Part shown: positions 53,798-62,704 of the stretch, piece after piece | Position numbering within the stretch: the first letter of the stretch is position 1 | How the letters are laid out: every line of letters begins with the position of its first letter | Assembly: GCF_031846185.1 (NCBI RefSeq) | Contig: NZ_JAVRIF010000001.1 | Span: 496,001 to 560,000 of the forward strand | Direction: 5' to 3' | From: Thalassotalea_H castellviae | GTDB lineage: Bacteria > Pseudomonadota > Gammaproteobacteria > Enterobacterales > Alteromonadaceae | Length of the DNA stretch: 64,000 nucleotides | Made by a program: the position numbers and the translations under genes | The notes under the pieces: model-generated | Database searches by the model: none | Seen by the model: the letters and a program-made list of their open reading frames with translations, nothing else | What the model was told of the DNA's origin: nothing

Positions 53798-53836
53798 AAA
53801 CCCCCGAAAGAGTCAAACTCTCTCGGGGGTTTTCGC
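53798..53836 (+). terminator. His operon attenuator (leader terminator)
   Basis: CCCCCGAAAGAGT (53801-53813) pairs with ACTCTCTCGGGGG (53817-53829), with a CAA loop and a single mismatch. TTTTCG follows. It lies about 95 nt before hisG and fits the terminator of the leader region. Its GC-rich base should be strong even with the short T-run. Confidence 0.88.
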
Positions 53837-53930
53837 ATTTTATGGCTTTGAAAATTGTATATACACATATAGATTTGAAAGATTAAAAACAGGTTTTCAC
53901 CAAATTAGCATTAATAAAGGAAGTAGTAAC

Positions 53931-54830
53931 ATGACAACTGAACCAAGATTACGTATCGCGATGCAAAAGTCAGGGCGCTTAAGCGATGATACCCAAGCCT
54001 TATTGAAAAAATGTGGTTTAAAACTTAACGTATCAGATCGTCGTTTACTTGCTCATGTCACCAATTTACCCATAGATATCATGCGAGTACGTAGTTCAGA
54101 TATCCCTGGTTTAGTGATGGACGGAGTCTGTGACTTAGGTATTGTCGGTGATAATACGTTAGAAGAAACCGCGTTAGAACGAGAATTAATGGGGCAAAAA
54201 CACCAATATATTCGCACTTCTGGTTTAAATTTTGGCGGTTGTCGCTTATCAATTGCGATGCCAGAAGGTTTTAATTATCAAGGTATACAAAGTTTAGATG
54301 GTTTGCGCTTTGCCACCACCTACCCACAATTATTAAACCGTTTTGCCAAAGCCAATGGCATTAATATTGATTTTTGTTTATTAAAAGGCTCGGTAGAAGT
54401 CGCGCCTCGGGTTGGCCTAGCTGACGGCATTTGTGACTTAGTTTCTACCGGCGCAACTCTTGAAGCGAATGGTTTAGTTGAAGTAGAAGAAATCTTTAAA
54501 TCAAAAGCGTCATTGATCCAAACAGCTACATCGCTTTCACCTGAGAAACAAAATATTCTCGATACTTTATTGCCTCGTATTCAAGGGGTTATGAAAGCAA
54601 AAGAAAGTAAATACATTATGCTACACGCGCCAAAAGATAAAATTGCCGAAGTGAGTGCTTTAATGCCAGGCAAAGAAACGCCAACTATTTTACCGCTTGC
54701 TGGTCGTGATGATTTAGTTGCAGTGCACGTTGTGGCAACGGAAACATTTTTCTGGGAAACCATGGAAAAACTTAACTCCCTTGGCTGTAACTCAATTTTA
54801 GTTATGCCAATAGAAAAAATGATGGGCTAA
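53931..54830 (+). CDS. hisG: ATP phosphoribosyltransferase
   Basis: The first enzyme of histidine synthesis; it joins ATP and PRPP and is feedback inhibited by histidine. The 299-residue long form includes the C-terminal ACT-like regulatory domain (VVATETFFWETMEKLNSLGCNSILVMPIEKMM). RLRIAMQKSGRLSDDTQALL and GVCDLGIVGDNTLEE are catalytic-domain signatures, and DGICDLVSTGATLEANGLVEVE is the PRPP loop. ATG 53931 is preceded by GGAAG. It is the first structural gene of the operon behind the hisL attenuator. Confidence 0.97.
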   Translation: MTTEPRLRIAMQKSGRLSDDTQALLKKCGLKLNVSDRRLLAHVTNLPIDIMRVRSSDIPGLVMDGVCDLGIVGDNTLEETALERELMGQKHQYIRTSGLNFGGCRLSIAMPEGFNYQGIQSLDGLRFATTYPQLLNRFAKANGINIDFCLLKGSVEVAPRVGLADGICDLVSTGATLEANGLVEVEEIFKSKASLIQTATSLSPEKQNILDTLLPRIQGVMKAKESKYIMLHAPKDKIAEVSALMPGKETPTILPLAGRDDLVAVHVVATETFFWETMEKLNSLGCNSILVMPIEKMMG

Positions 54831-54867
54831 TAGTCACACTATTGATAGTAGTTAGGAACTGGAAATA

Positions 54868-56175
54868 ATGAAAAACGAAATGATCAACTGGCAGGCCTTA
54901 TCAAAGCAAGAACAGCAAACCGCCCTTGCTCGCCCTGCCATAAGCGAAAGTCGATTACTGTCGCAACAAGTTGAAAATATATTATCGAATGTACGAAACA
55001 ATGGAGATAAAGCACTTTTTGAATTAACTGAAAAATTTGATGGGGTAAAACTCACTAAATTATCGGTTAGCCAAGCACAAATTGATGCCGCCAAAAAAGC
55101 ATTATCGACAAAAAGATACCAAGCAATAAAAACGGCTTATCAACAAATTAGACGATTTCACCAAGCGCAAATCGCTGAAGATATCACAGTAGAAACCACG
55201 CCCGGTGTACGTTGTACCTTAAAAACAGAGGCCATTGAAAGTGTTGGTTTATATATACCAGCAGGCAGCGCACCATTACCGTCAACGGTATTGATGTTAG
55301 GTGTTCCAGCACAACTTGCCCAATGCCCTCGTACGGTTTTAGTTTGCCCACCCGATCAGCAAGGAAACTTAGCTAACGAAGTACTCGTAGCTGCAGATTT
55401 ATGTGAAATCGATGAAATATATAGCGTTGGTGGCGCGCAAGGTTGTGCTGCGTTAGCGTTTGGCACTGAGACTATTCAGGCGGTTAATAAAATTTTTGGC
55501 CCAGGAAATAAATACGTTACCGAAGCAAAAAAACAACTTTCCCAACAAGTAAACGGTTTTGCTATCGATATGCCAGCAGGCCCTTCTGAAGTGTTAGTGA
55601 TTGCTGATGAAAAAGCAAATGCTGCCTTTGTTGCTGCAGACTTATTGTCACAAGCGGAGCACGGCCCTGATAGCCAAGTAATATTATTATCTGACAGTCC
55701 AACGCTTATCGAAGCCGTACAAAGTCAATTACTCGCGCAAGTGGCTATTTTATCTCGTCGCTCGATAGCCGAACAGGCATTAACACAAAGTCGCTTAATT
55801 TTAACTGCCGATTTAGCTGAAGCGGTTGAAGTATCTAATCTTTATGGCCCAGAGCATTTAATTATTCAAACTGAAAATGCTCAAGCTTTACTCAGGAAAC
55901 TGAGAAATGCAGGTTCCATTTTTGTCGGCGCTTATACCCCTGAGTCTGCCGGCGATTATGCTAGTGGCACAAACCACGTATTACCTACCTATGGTTATTC
56001 AAAAGTTATCTCAAGTTTATCATTAGCCGATTTCTCTCGACGATATACTGTGCAAGAAATCACAAAAACCGGTTTATCTAATTTAGCCGAGTGCATCACT
56101 GAACTTACCGATGCAGAAGGTTTAGATGGTCACAAACGTGCCGTGACTATTCGACTTGAAGAGCAAGGAGTTTAA
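54868..56175 (+). CDS. hisD: Histidinol dehydrogenase
   Basis: Catalyses the last two steps, oxidising L-histidinol to L-histidine with NAD. The 435-residue protein contains the conserved GLYIPAGSAPLPSTVLMLGVPA, GPGNKYVTEAKK, DMPAGPSEVLVIAD and AEHGPDSQ segments, and the zinc-binding/catalytic GPEHL region. It lies 37 nt after hisG, with GGAA before the ATG. The length is standard. Confidence 0.97.
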   Translation: MKNEMINWQALSKQEQQTALARPAISESRLLSQQVENILSNVRNNGDKALFELTEKFDGVKLTKLSVSQAQIDAAKKALSTKRYQAIKTAYQQIRRFHQAQIAEDITVETTPGVRCTLKTEAIESVGLYIPAGSAPLPSTVLMLGVPAQLAQCPRTVLVCPPDQQGNLANEVLVAADLCEIDEIYSVGGAQGCAALAFGTETIQAVNKIFGPGNKYVTEAKKQLSQQVNGFAIDMPAGPSEVLVIADEKANAAFVAADLLSQAEHGPDSQVILLSDSPTLIEAVQSQLLAQVAILSRRSIAEQALTQSRLILTADLAEAVEVSNLYGPEHLIIQTENAQALLRKLRNAGSIFVGAYTPESAGDYASGTNHVLPTYGYSKVISSLSLADFSRRYTVQEITKTGLSNLAECITELTDAEGLDGHKRAVTIRLEEQGV

Positions 56176-56176
56176 G

Positions 56177-57289
56177 ATGACTATTGCGAAAAAACTTGCC
56201 AGGGAAGAACTTGTTGATATGGTGCCGTATCAATCAGCACGTCGCTTGTATGCCGGTGGCAGTGAGTTCTCGTCTAAAATCTGGCTGAATGCAAATGAAG
56301 CGTCGGGGACTGGAAGTTATCAAGTAAGTAGTGACTGTATTAACCGTTATCCTGATTTTCAACCAGACAATTTAATAAACGCTTACAGCGACTACACAGG
56401 GCTAAACAACAAAAATATTTTAGCGACTCGCGGCGCAGATGAAGGTATTGAGTTATTAATTAGAACATTTTGTAAAGCTTATCAGGACAGTATATTAATC
56501 TGCCCTCCCACCTATGGAATGTATGCTATTAGTGCTGAAAATCATGGCGCTGATATTATTAAAGTGCCTCTTATTGCTGAAACATCGCAACTTGATTTAA
56601 CCGCATTAAAAGCCCAAGTAGGCAAAGTCAAAGTCGTTTTTTTGTGCTCACCAGGTAATCCAACCGGAAATTTGCTAACCGAAAGCTTAATTAAATCTGC
56701 GCTTGATATGTTTGGTGACAGCGCCATCGTAGTTGTTGATGAGGCTTATATTGAATTTAGTCCTGAAAACACAGCTATCAAATGGCTTGAACAGTACCCA
56801 CAATTAGTGGTGTTAAGAACCCTTTCAAAAGCTTTTGCATTAGCAGGCTTACGTTGTGGTTTTACTTTAGCAAATGCCGATATTATTGAGATGTTACGTA
56901 AAGTCATTGCTCCTTACCCTATTGCTGCACCTGTTGCTGAAATTGCCAGTTCGGCGCTAACTTCACAAGGGCTAAAACAAGTCAGTAATCGAGTGCAAGA
57001 AACCAACCTTTTACGTGAGCAATTATCAACCTGGTTAAAAGAGCAAGCTTGGTGTCATAAAGTATATCCCAGCGATGCAAATTTTGTGTTATTTAAAACA
57101 GTCAATACTGAAACAAAAGCGTTTATTTTTAGCTGCCTTGAGCAACAAGGTATTTTAATTCGCGATCAATCTAAGCAATTACAACTGGCCGACTGTTTAC
57201 GAATTAGTATCGGCAGTGAACGTGAGTTATCCATTTTAAAGCAAACTATCGCCACGGCGATAAATAACAAATTGAAAGAAGAGAAATAA
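56177..57289 (+). CDS. hisC: Histidinol-phosphate aminotransferase
   Basis: A PLP-dependent class I/II aminotransferase of 370 residues. CPPTYGMYAISA, FLCSPGNPTGNLL, VVDEAYIEFSP and the Lys-bearing RTLSKAFALAGLRCGF are the standard motifs. I start at ATG 56177, one base after the hisD stop, with AAGGAG upstream; a longer TTG start at 56156 would overlap hisD by 20 nt. It converts imidazole acetol-phosphate to histidinol phosphate. Confidence 0.97.
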   Translation: MTIAKKLAREELVDMVPYQSARRLYAGGSEFSSKIWLNANEASGTGSYQVSSDCINRYPDFQPDNLINAYSDYTGLNNKNILATRGADEGIELLIRTFCKAYQDSILICPPTYGMYAISAENHGADIIKVPLIAETSQLDLTALKAQVGKVKVVFLCSPGNPTGNLLTESLIKSALDMFGDSAIVVVDEAYIEFSPENTAIKWLEQYPQLVVLRTLSKAFALAGLRCGFTLANADIIEMLRKVIAPYPIAAPVAEIASSALTSQGLKQVSNRVQETNLLREQLSTWLKEQAWCHKVYPSDANFVLFKTVNTETKAFIFSCLEQQGILIRDQSKQLQLADCLRISIGSERELSILKQTIATAINNKLKEEK

Positions 57290-57291
57290 TC

Positions 57292-58374
57292 ATGGCACTG
57301 AACGCTAAAAACCAAAATATATTATTTATTGATCGTGACGGTACCTTAATTGAAGAGCCCATCACAGATAAACAAGTCGATAGCCTAGAAAAACTTGTGT
57401 TTGAACCTAACGTAGTACCGGTTTTGTTATCATTACAAAAAAAAGGCTTCCGTTTAGTGATGGTTTCTAACCAAGATGGTTTAGGAACAGACAGCTATCC
57501 ACAAGCCGATTTTGATTTACCTCACAACAAAATGATGGATATATTTACTTCACAAGGCGTGCAATTTGACGAAGTACTACTTTGCCCTCACTTTGATGAA
57601 GATAACTGTAGCTGCCGCAAACCTAAATTAGGTTTGGTCAGTGATTATTTACAACAAGGAAAAGTGAATTTTGCCAATTCATTTGTTATTGGCGACCGAG
57701 AAACCGACATGCAATTGGCTGCCAATATGGGCATTCAAGGCATCAAATATAATCGCGACTCGCTTAATTGGACTGACATTGCCGAACAATTATTAACTCA
57801 ATCACGTACCGCTAATATTGTCAGAACCACAAAAGAAACCGACATCAATGTTGCGGTAAATTTAGATAAAGTGGGTCAAGTGAATATCAAAACTGGTTTG
57901 GGATTTTTTGACCATATGCTTGAACAAATTGCGACACACGGTGGTTTTTCAATGGAGATCAGTGTTGATGGTGATTATCATATCGACGAACACCACAGTG
58001 TAGAAGACACCGCTCTCGCGCTTGGCCAAGCGTTAAAAGAGGCATTAGGCGATAAACGTGGTATTGGTCGTTTTGGTTTTGTTTTACCTATGGATGAATG
58101 CCGAGCAGAATGCTCAATTGATTTGTCAGGTCGTCCATGGCTTGAGTTTGATGCAAATTTTACCGATAAAAACGTCGGTCAAATGTCAACGCAAATGGTG
58201 TCGCATTTTTTCCGTTCATTGGCTGACTCTATGGCAATAACGCTACATTTATCAACCTCTGAAGGTAATTGTCATCACCAAGTTGAAAGTTTGTTTAAAG
58301 TATTTGGTCGCGCTTTGCGTCAAGCAATCACGGTAAGTGGCGACGTTTTACCTAGCTCAAAAGGAACGCTTTAA
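57292..58374 (+). CDS. hisB: Bifunctional histidinol-phosphatase / imidazoleglycerol-phosphate dehydratase
   Basis: A 360-residue fusion. The N-terminal HAD phosphatase (1-165) has FIDRDGTLIEEP with nucleophile Asp14 and Asp16, and the zinc loop CPHFDEDNCSCRKP. The C-terminal dehydratase (about 170-360) has the manganese-binding motifs EHHSVEDTA and DLSGRPWLEFD plus GNCHHQVESLFK. The fused form is typical of gammaproteobacteria. It begins 3 nt after hisC, and its stop overlaps the hisH start (TAATG). Confidence 0.97.
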   Translation: MALNAKNQNILFIDRDGTLIEEPITDKQVDSLEKLVFEPNVVPVLLSLQKKGFRLVMVSNQDGLGTDSYPQADFDLPHNKMMDIFTSQGVQFDEVLLCPHFDEDNCSCRKPKLGLVSDYLQQGKVNFANSFVIGDRETDMQLAANMGIQGIKYNRDSLNWTDIAEQLLTQSRTANIVRTTKETDINVAVNLDKVGQVNIKTGLGFFDHMLEQIATHGGFSMEISVDGDYHIDEHHSVEDTALALGQALKEALGDKRGIGRFGFVLPMDECRAECSIDLSGRPWLEFDANFTDKNVGQMSTQMVSHFFRSLADSMAITLHLSTSEGNCHHQVESLFKVFGRALRQAITVSGDVLPSSKGTL

Positions 58375-58997
58375 TGGCGAAGACTGCAATAACACAACAT
58401 AAGATCGTTATTGTTGATACCGGTTGTGCCAACCTATCCTCGGTGAAATTTGCCGTAGCACGTTTAGGTTATCAAGCGACGATCACTGACGATACAACAC
58501 TGATAAAACAAGCAGATAAAGTGATATTTCCCGGCGTAGGTAGTGCAAAACACGCCATGGACAATATCATTAAAAAACGCTTAGTTGAAACGTTACAGCA
58601 ATTAACGCAACCTGTTTTAGGCTTTTGCTTAGGCATGCAATTGATGACCAATTCATCGGCAGAAAATAGTAATGGCGAAACCGTAGAGTGCTTAAAGTTA
58701 ATTCCCACAGAGGTAACGCCACTTAATGCCCAATCATTACGTTTACCTCATATGGGTTGGAATACGTTAACGTCAGTCAGTGATCACCCTGTCTTTGCTG
58801 GTATTAATGTCGGTGATTATTTTTACTTTGTTCATAGTTTTGCCGCACCAGTAAGTGAATATACCGTAGCAAGTTGTCAGTATGGCTCAGAGTTTTCCGC
58901 GGCTATTGCCAAAGACAATTTTATTGGCTGCCAATTTCATCCTGAACGATCAAGTGAATTAGGCAGTAAAATAATTAAAAATTTTTTAGAGATATAA
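58374..58997 (+). CDS. hisH: Imidazole glycerol phosphate synthase, glutamine amidotransferase subunit
   Basis: A 207-residue class I amidotransferase that supplies ammonia to HisF. The catalytic Cys85 is in GFCLGMQLM, and the His/Glu pair is in CQFHPERSSELG. The TGCANLSSVKFA start is typical. Its ATG overlaps the hisB stop by one base, implying coupled translation. hisA follows after 4 nt. Confidence 0.97.
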   Translation: MAKTAITQHKIVIVDTGCANLSSVKFAVARLGYQATITDDTTLIKQADKVIFPGVGSAKHAMDNIIKKRLVETLQQLTQPVLGFCLGMQLMTNSSAENSNGETVECLKLIPTEVTPLNAQSLRLPHMGWNTLTSVSDHPVFAGINVGDYFYFVHSFAAPVSEYTVASCQYGSEFSAAIAKDNFIGCQFHPERSSELGSKIIKNFLEI

Positions 58998-59001
58998 CAT
59001 T

Positions 59002-59739
59002 ATGATGATCCCTGCAATTGATCTAATAAACGGCGAAGTTGTTCGTTTATTTCAAGGTGATTACGCACAGAAAACCAATTACCAATATACCGTACAAGAA
59101 CGTCAACAAGCTTATGCAAAATCTGGCGCTACTGTTATGCACTTTGTTGATTTAGATGGTGCGAAAGATAGTACTAAACGTCAACTTGAAACCCTGAAAA
59201 CCGTGGTAAAACATCCAAGTATGACCATTCAAGTAGGCGGTGGTGTTCGTTGTGAAGACGACGTCAAACAACTACTAGATTTAGGGGCAGATCGAGTCGT
59301 TATCGGTAGCTTAGCCATAAAGCAACCTGACTTAGTCAGTGAATGGCTTAAAACGTATGGCAGTGAAAAAATCGTTTTAGCACTTGATATAAAAATTGAT
59401 GAACAAGGAAATAAAACCTTACCGACTCATGGCTGGATAGAAGACAGTGGTGTTAATTTAGAGGACTTATTAGCGCAATACCAAGACGCAGGAATCAAAC
59501 ATGTGCTTTGTACTGATATCAGTAAAGACGGGACATTAACAGGCACAAATGTCGAGTTATATCATGAAGTTTGTAAAAAATATCCTGACATACAATGGCA
59601 AGCTTCTGGTGGTATAGGCAGTTTAGACGATATTAAAGCTTTGATCCCTACAGGAGTTAGCGGCGTAATTTTAGGTCGCTCTTTACTTGAAGGTAAATTT
59701 ACCCTTGAGGAGGCAATCGCATGTTGGCCAAACGCATAA
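59002..59739 (+). CDS. hisA: Phosphoribosylformimino-5-aminoimidazole carboxamide ribotide isomerase
   Basis: A 245-residue TIM-barrel isomerase (ProFAR isomerase). PAIDLINGEVVRLFQGDY carries catalytic Asp7, and the second Asp is in CTDISKDGTLTG. Phosphate-binding GGVR and GGIGSLDDIKAL loops are intact. Two ATG codons (59002, 59005) stand at the start. Its last 19 nt overlap hisF. Confidence 0.97.
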   Translation: MMIPAIDLINGEVVRLFQGDYAQKTNYQYTVQERQQAYAKSGATVMHFVDLDGAKDSTKRQLETLKTVVKHPSMTIQVGGGVRCEDDVKQLLDLGADRVVIGSLAIKQPDLVSEWLKTYGSEKIVLALDIKIDEQGNKTLPTHGWIEDSGVNLEDLLAQYQDAGIKHVLCTDISKDGTLTGTNVELYHEVCKKYPDIQWQASGGIGSLDDIKALIPTGVSGVILGRSLLEGKFTLEEAIACWPNA

Positions 59740-60497
59740 TCCCCTGTCTTGATGTGAGAGACGGAAAAGTAGTGAAAGGTGTGCAATTTCGTAACCATGA
59801 AATTATTGGCGATATAGTGCCACTTGCACAAAAATATGCTGAAGCTGGTGCTGATGAATTGGTTTTCTATGATATTACCGCCAGCTCAGACGAACGTGTT
59901 GTTGATAAAAGTTGGGTCAGTAGAATTGCAGAAGTGATTGATATTCCTTTTTGTGTTGCCGGGGGGATTAAAACCGAGCAAGATGCTAAAGAAATATTGA
60001 TGATGGGCGCGGATAAAATATCGATCAACTCACCTGCTCTTCGCGATCCTTCCTTGATATCTCGATTAGCAGATGTTTTTGGACAACAATGTATAGTGGT
60101 CGGTATCGATAGCTTTTATGATAAAGCAACGAACGTTTATCAAGTTTATCAATTTACTGGTGATGAACATAAAACACAGCAAACCAAGTGGACCACCTTT
60201 GATTGGATCAAAGAAGTTCAACAACGTGGTGCCGGTGAAATTGTGTTAAATTGTATGAATCAAGATGGCGTTCGACAAGGATACGACCTTGAGCAATTAA
60301 CGAAAGCTCGTAAAGTTTGTAACGTGCCTTTAATCGCTTCAGGTGGTGCGGGTGAAATCCAACATTTTATTGATGTTTTTAAACAAGCTGACGTCGATGG
60401 AGCCCTAGCGGCAAGTGTCTTCCATAAAGGTATTATTCCTATGGATACTTTAAAAGAAACTTTAAATCAAAATCAGGTAGAAATTAGACTATGTTAG
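59721..60497 (+). CDS. hisF: Imidazole glycerol phosphate synthase cyclase subunit
   Basis: A 258-residue TIM barrel. RIIPCLDVRDGKVVKGVQF contains catalytic Asp11, and VVGIDSFYD the second Asp near 130. GGAGEIQHFIDVF is the phosphate loop. It forms a complex with HisH. It overlaps hisA by 19 nt and hisI/E by 7 nt. Confidence 0.97.
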   Translation: MLAKRIIPCLDVRDGKVVKGVQFRNHEIIGDIVPLAQKYAEAGADELVFYDITASSDERVVDKSWVSRIAEVIDIPFCVAGGIKTEQDAKEILMMGADKISINSPALRDPSLISRLADVFGQQCIVVGIDSFYDKATNVYQVYQFTGDEHKTQQTKWTTFDWIKEVQQRGAGEIVLNCMNQDGVRQGYDLEQLTKARKVCNVPLIASGGAGEIQHFIDVFKQADVDGALAASVFHKGIIPMDTLKETLNQNQVEIRLC

Positions 60498-61111
60498 TAA
60501 CCCAAGAGAACCTTCAAACATTAGCATGGGAAAAAATGGCCGACCTGATCCCAGCCATAATTCAACATCACAAAACCGGCGCAATCTTAATGCAAGGTTA
60601 TATGAACCAAGCCTCATTATCACAAACGTTAATCACAGAAAAAGCCACATTTTATAGTCGCTCAAAACAAGCGCTATGGGTGAAAGGTGAAACGTCTGGG
60701 CATTTTCTCAACGTAAAGCAAGTATTAACCGATTGCGATAAAGACAGTTTACTCATTGCTTGTGAACCAATTGGGCCAAGTTGTCATTTAGGCACAGAGT
60801 CTTGTTTTCCAGAACAGTCACTTAGCCAACAAAACTTTTTAAGTCAACTTGAAGAAGTCATAAAAAGCCGTAAAAACGATGCGCCAGAAGACAGCTATAC
60901 CGCACATTTATTTTCTCGCGGTACAACAAAAATGGCACAAAAAGTCGGTGAAGAAGGTGTTGAAGTTGCGCTTGCAGCTGTGGCTGAAACCAAAGAAGAT
61001 CTATTAGGTGAATGCGCTGACTTGTTCTATCACACACTGGTTTTACTGCAAGATCAAAATATCGACATGTCAGAAGTTATGGAAGTCTTACAAAAAAGAC
61101 ATCAAAAATAA
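60491..61111 (+). CDS. hisIE: Bifunctional phosphoribosyl-AMP cyclohydrolase / phosphoribosyl-ATP pyrophosphatase
   Basis: A 206-residue fusion. The N-terminal cyclohydrolase (1-115) has ATFYSRSKQALWVKGETSGH and the metal-binding DCDKDSLLIACEPIGPSCH. The C-terminal pyrophosphohydrolase (about 115-206) has SYTAHLFSRGTTKMAQKVGEEGVEVALAA with the EExxE/ExxD-type metal ligands. It performs steps two and three of the pathway and is the last gene of the operon, before the terminator at 61144. Confidence 0.96.
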   Translation: MLVTQENLQTLAWEKMADLIPAIIQHHKTGAILMQGYMNQASLSQTLITEKATFYSRSKQALWVKGETSGHFLNVKQVLTDCDKDSLLIACEPIGPSCHLGTESCFPEQSLSQQNFLSQLEEVIKSRKNDAPEDSYTAHLFSRGTTKMAQKVGEEGVEVALAAVAETKEDLLGECADLFYHTLVLLQDQNIDMSEVMEVLQKRHQK

Positions 61112-61143
61112 CCTATCATTTGAGCTTGGCAAAATATCCCAAC

Positions 61144-61186
61144 AAAGGCATCTTCGAGATAAAAGAAGATGCCTTTATTTTTTTGC
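61144..61186 (+). terminator. Terminator of the his operon
   Basis: A 12-bp perfect stem, AAAGGCATCTTC / GAAGATGCCTTT, has a 9-nt loop and is followed by ATTTTTTTGC. It lies 32 nt after the hisIE stop. Confidence 0.95.
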
Positions 61187-61268
61187 AAGGCTATACTGCT
61201 AGTTACCGCTTGGGATTTAACAAACATTTAATACATTCTTTTTACTCAAATCGACTTTAAGTTATTTT

Positions 61269-62147
61269 ATGTTAATAAAACTTACCTCAAAATTCTGTTT
61301 TTTCATTCCCTGCTTTGTGCTGCAAAGTTTAGTTTTTTCTTTTCAAAGTCATGCAGAAAAAGTGACTATTTTTATTCGTGATGATGTTTTTTATGATTAT
61401 GAGCAGTTTGTCGATGGCAGAGATATTTTATCAATTAAAAATTTTTCAGGTAAAACAATCCGTCGTGATGTGGTAGATATGATCATTGCGCAACAAGCCC
61501 TGAAAATAGGCGGCTTTAAACATACTTTTGAATACATTCCAGGAAAATTAAACTTTAGAAATACCAAGTTACTAGAAGAAGGAAAGTTACTAATAAGCTT
61601 TGACTCTTATTGGTTATCAGATGCAAAAAAATTGGTCAACGATGTCCATATTTCACTGCCACTAATAAACAAAGGTGAATATATTGCCGGGATCTATACC
61701 AACCCCAATAACAAAGCAGTGCTCGAGATAAAGTCACTCGAAGATTTAGCTCAATTTACAGCGGTTTCTACTCCCCGATGGGCTACAGACTGGAAAACCT
61801 TACAAGCACTCCCATTAAAAGATTTGATCCATGAAGATGAATGGCTTAGCCAAGCAAGAATGGTAAATTTAGGTTGGATTGATTTTATGCTTATGGCGTT
61901 TCATTCCACAAAAGATCAATCTTTTACCATGAATAAAATTCATTTAGTGCCGGTTAAAAATATCGGGATTGAATTAAAGGATAGTAGACATTATGTGATC
62001 AGCAAAAAACACCCGCTGGGCGCTGAGGCAATTAAGGCTATTAATATTGGTTTACAAGCACTTAGAAAAGAAAAGCACATTAGCCGCGCATACCAACAAG
62101 CGGGATTTTTTGTTGATAAAAATACAATCCATATTCTCAATAAATAG
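61269..62147 (+). CDS. Periplasmic solute-binding-like protein
   Basis: A 292-residue protein with a signal peptide (residues about 8-29, cleavage near SHA). The mature part looks like a type II periplasmic binding fold, with SLEDLAQFTAVSTPRWATDWKTL and the C-terminal GAEAIKAINIGLQALRKEKHISRAYQQAGF helix as in SBP_bac_3-like proteins of Alteromonadales. No permease or ATPase gene is adjacent, so it may be a stand-alone sensor or orphan binding protein. The ligand is unknown. It is not clearly linked to histidine in spite of its position. Confidence 0.7.
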   Translation: MLIKLTSKFCFFIPCFVLQSLVFSFQSHAEKVTIFIRDDVFYDYEQFVDGRDILSIKNFSGKTIRRDVVDMIIAQQALKIGGFKHTFEYIPGKLNFRNTKLLEEGKLLISFDSYWLSDAKKLVNDVHISLPLINKGEYIAGIYTNPNNKAVLEIKSLEDLAQFTAVSTPRWATDWKTLQALPLKDLIHEDEWLSQARMVNLGWIDFMLMAFHSTKDQSFTMNKIHLVPVKNIGIELKDSRHYVISKKHPLGAEAIKAINIGLQALRKEKHISRAYQQAGFFVDKNTIHILNK

Positions 62148-62246
62148 TGCATTGATAAACCCGACATAAAAATTCATGCTCCTTTTCAACCTTTTATTCT
62201 CGGCTTCATGCCTTGCTTCAATTTGTCACATTTTCATCAAAAATTA

Positions 62247-62275
62247 TTGAACTTTTATTAACATAATTGTAATAT
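62247..62275 (+). promoter_or_regulatory. Strong sigma-70-type promoter before the small gene at 62322
   Basis: TTGAAC (62247-62252) and TAATAT (62270-62275) are separated by exactly 17 nt. Five of six and five of six bases match consensus. The start codon of the next gene is 47 nt downstream. Confidence 0.7.
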
Positions 62276-62321
62276 ATGCGCCCTAGAATTTATGGAACTA
62301 ACTAACCGCTAAGGAATAGCA

Positions 62322-62624
62322 ATGTTTAAATATTGGTCCCTAAAAAAATACGGTACAAAATTACTTCCTTATTTAGAAAAAAGGTTTGGCAAGCGCGACT
62401 TTTATAGTGCTTCTGAAATCAGAACTATCGTATATCAACAAGACTTTAACCCTAAATATTTACCACTCGGTTATATTTTATTTCTCGATCCTAAAGCGAT
62501 TGAATCTACTTTTCATAATGAATTTCCACAGTTAAATATTACTGAATACAAACAAGAAATTTTGGGTTATATAAATAAAAAGCACTTTCAAGGTGCTCTT
62601 AAAGTATTACAACCCGCTTCTTAG
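62322..62624 (+). CDS. Small conserved-looking protein of unknown function (possibly DUF6559-type)
   Basis: A 100-residue soluble protein without signal peptide. It begins MFKYWSLKKYGTKLLPYLEKRFGKRDFYSASEIRTIV and ends in a helix, EYKQEILGYINKKHFQGALKVL. The N-terminal Lys/Arg-rich helix followed by SASEIRTIVYQQDFN resembles a small Alteromonadales family I recall as DUF6559, but I cannot confirm this. AAGGA lies 7 nt before the ATG, and a good promoter is upstream, so it is very likely expressed. The function is unknown. Confidence 0.7.
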   Translation: MFKYWSLKKYGTKLLPYLEKRFGKRDFYSASEIRTIVYQQDFNPKYLPLGYILFLDPKAIESTFHNEFPQLNITEYKQEILGYINKKHFQGALKVLQPAS

Positions 62625-62704
62625 TAATAAATCATTTGCTTTTATCTATACAAAATGAAGAAAACATGATGAAATAATTTTTTATTATTTGATCATGTTT
62701 CATT

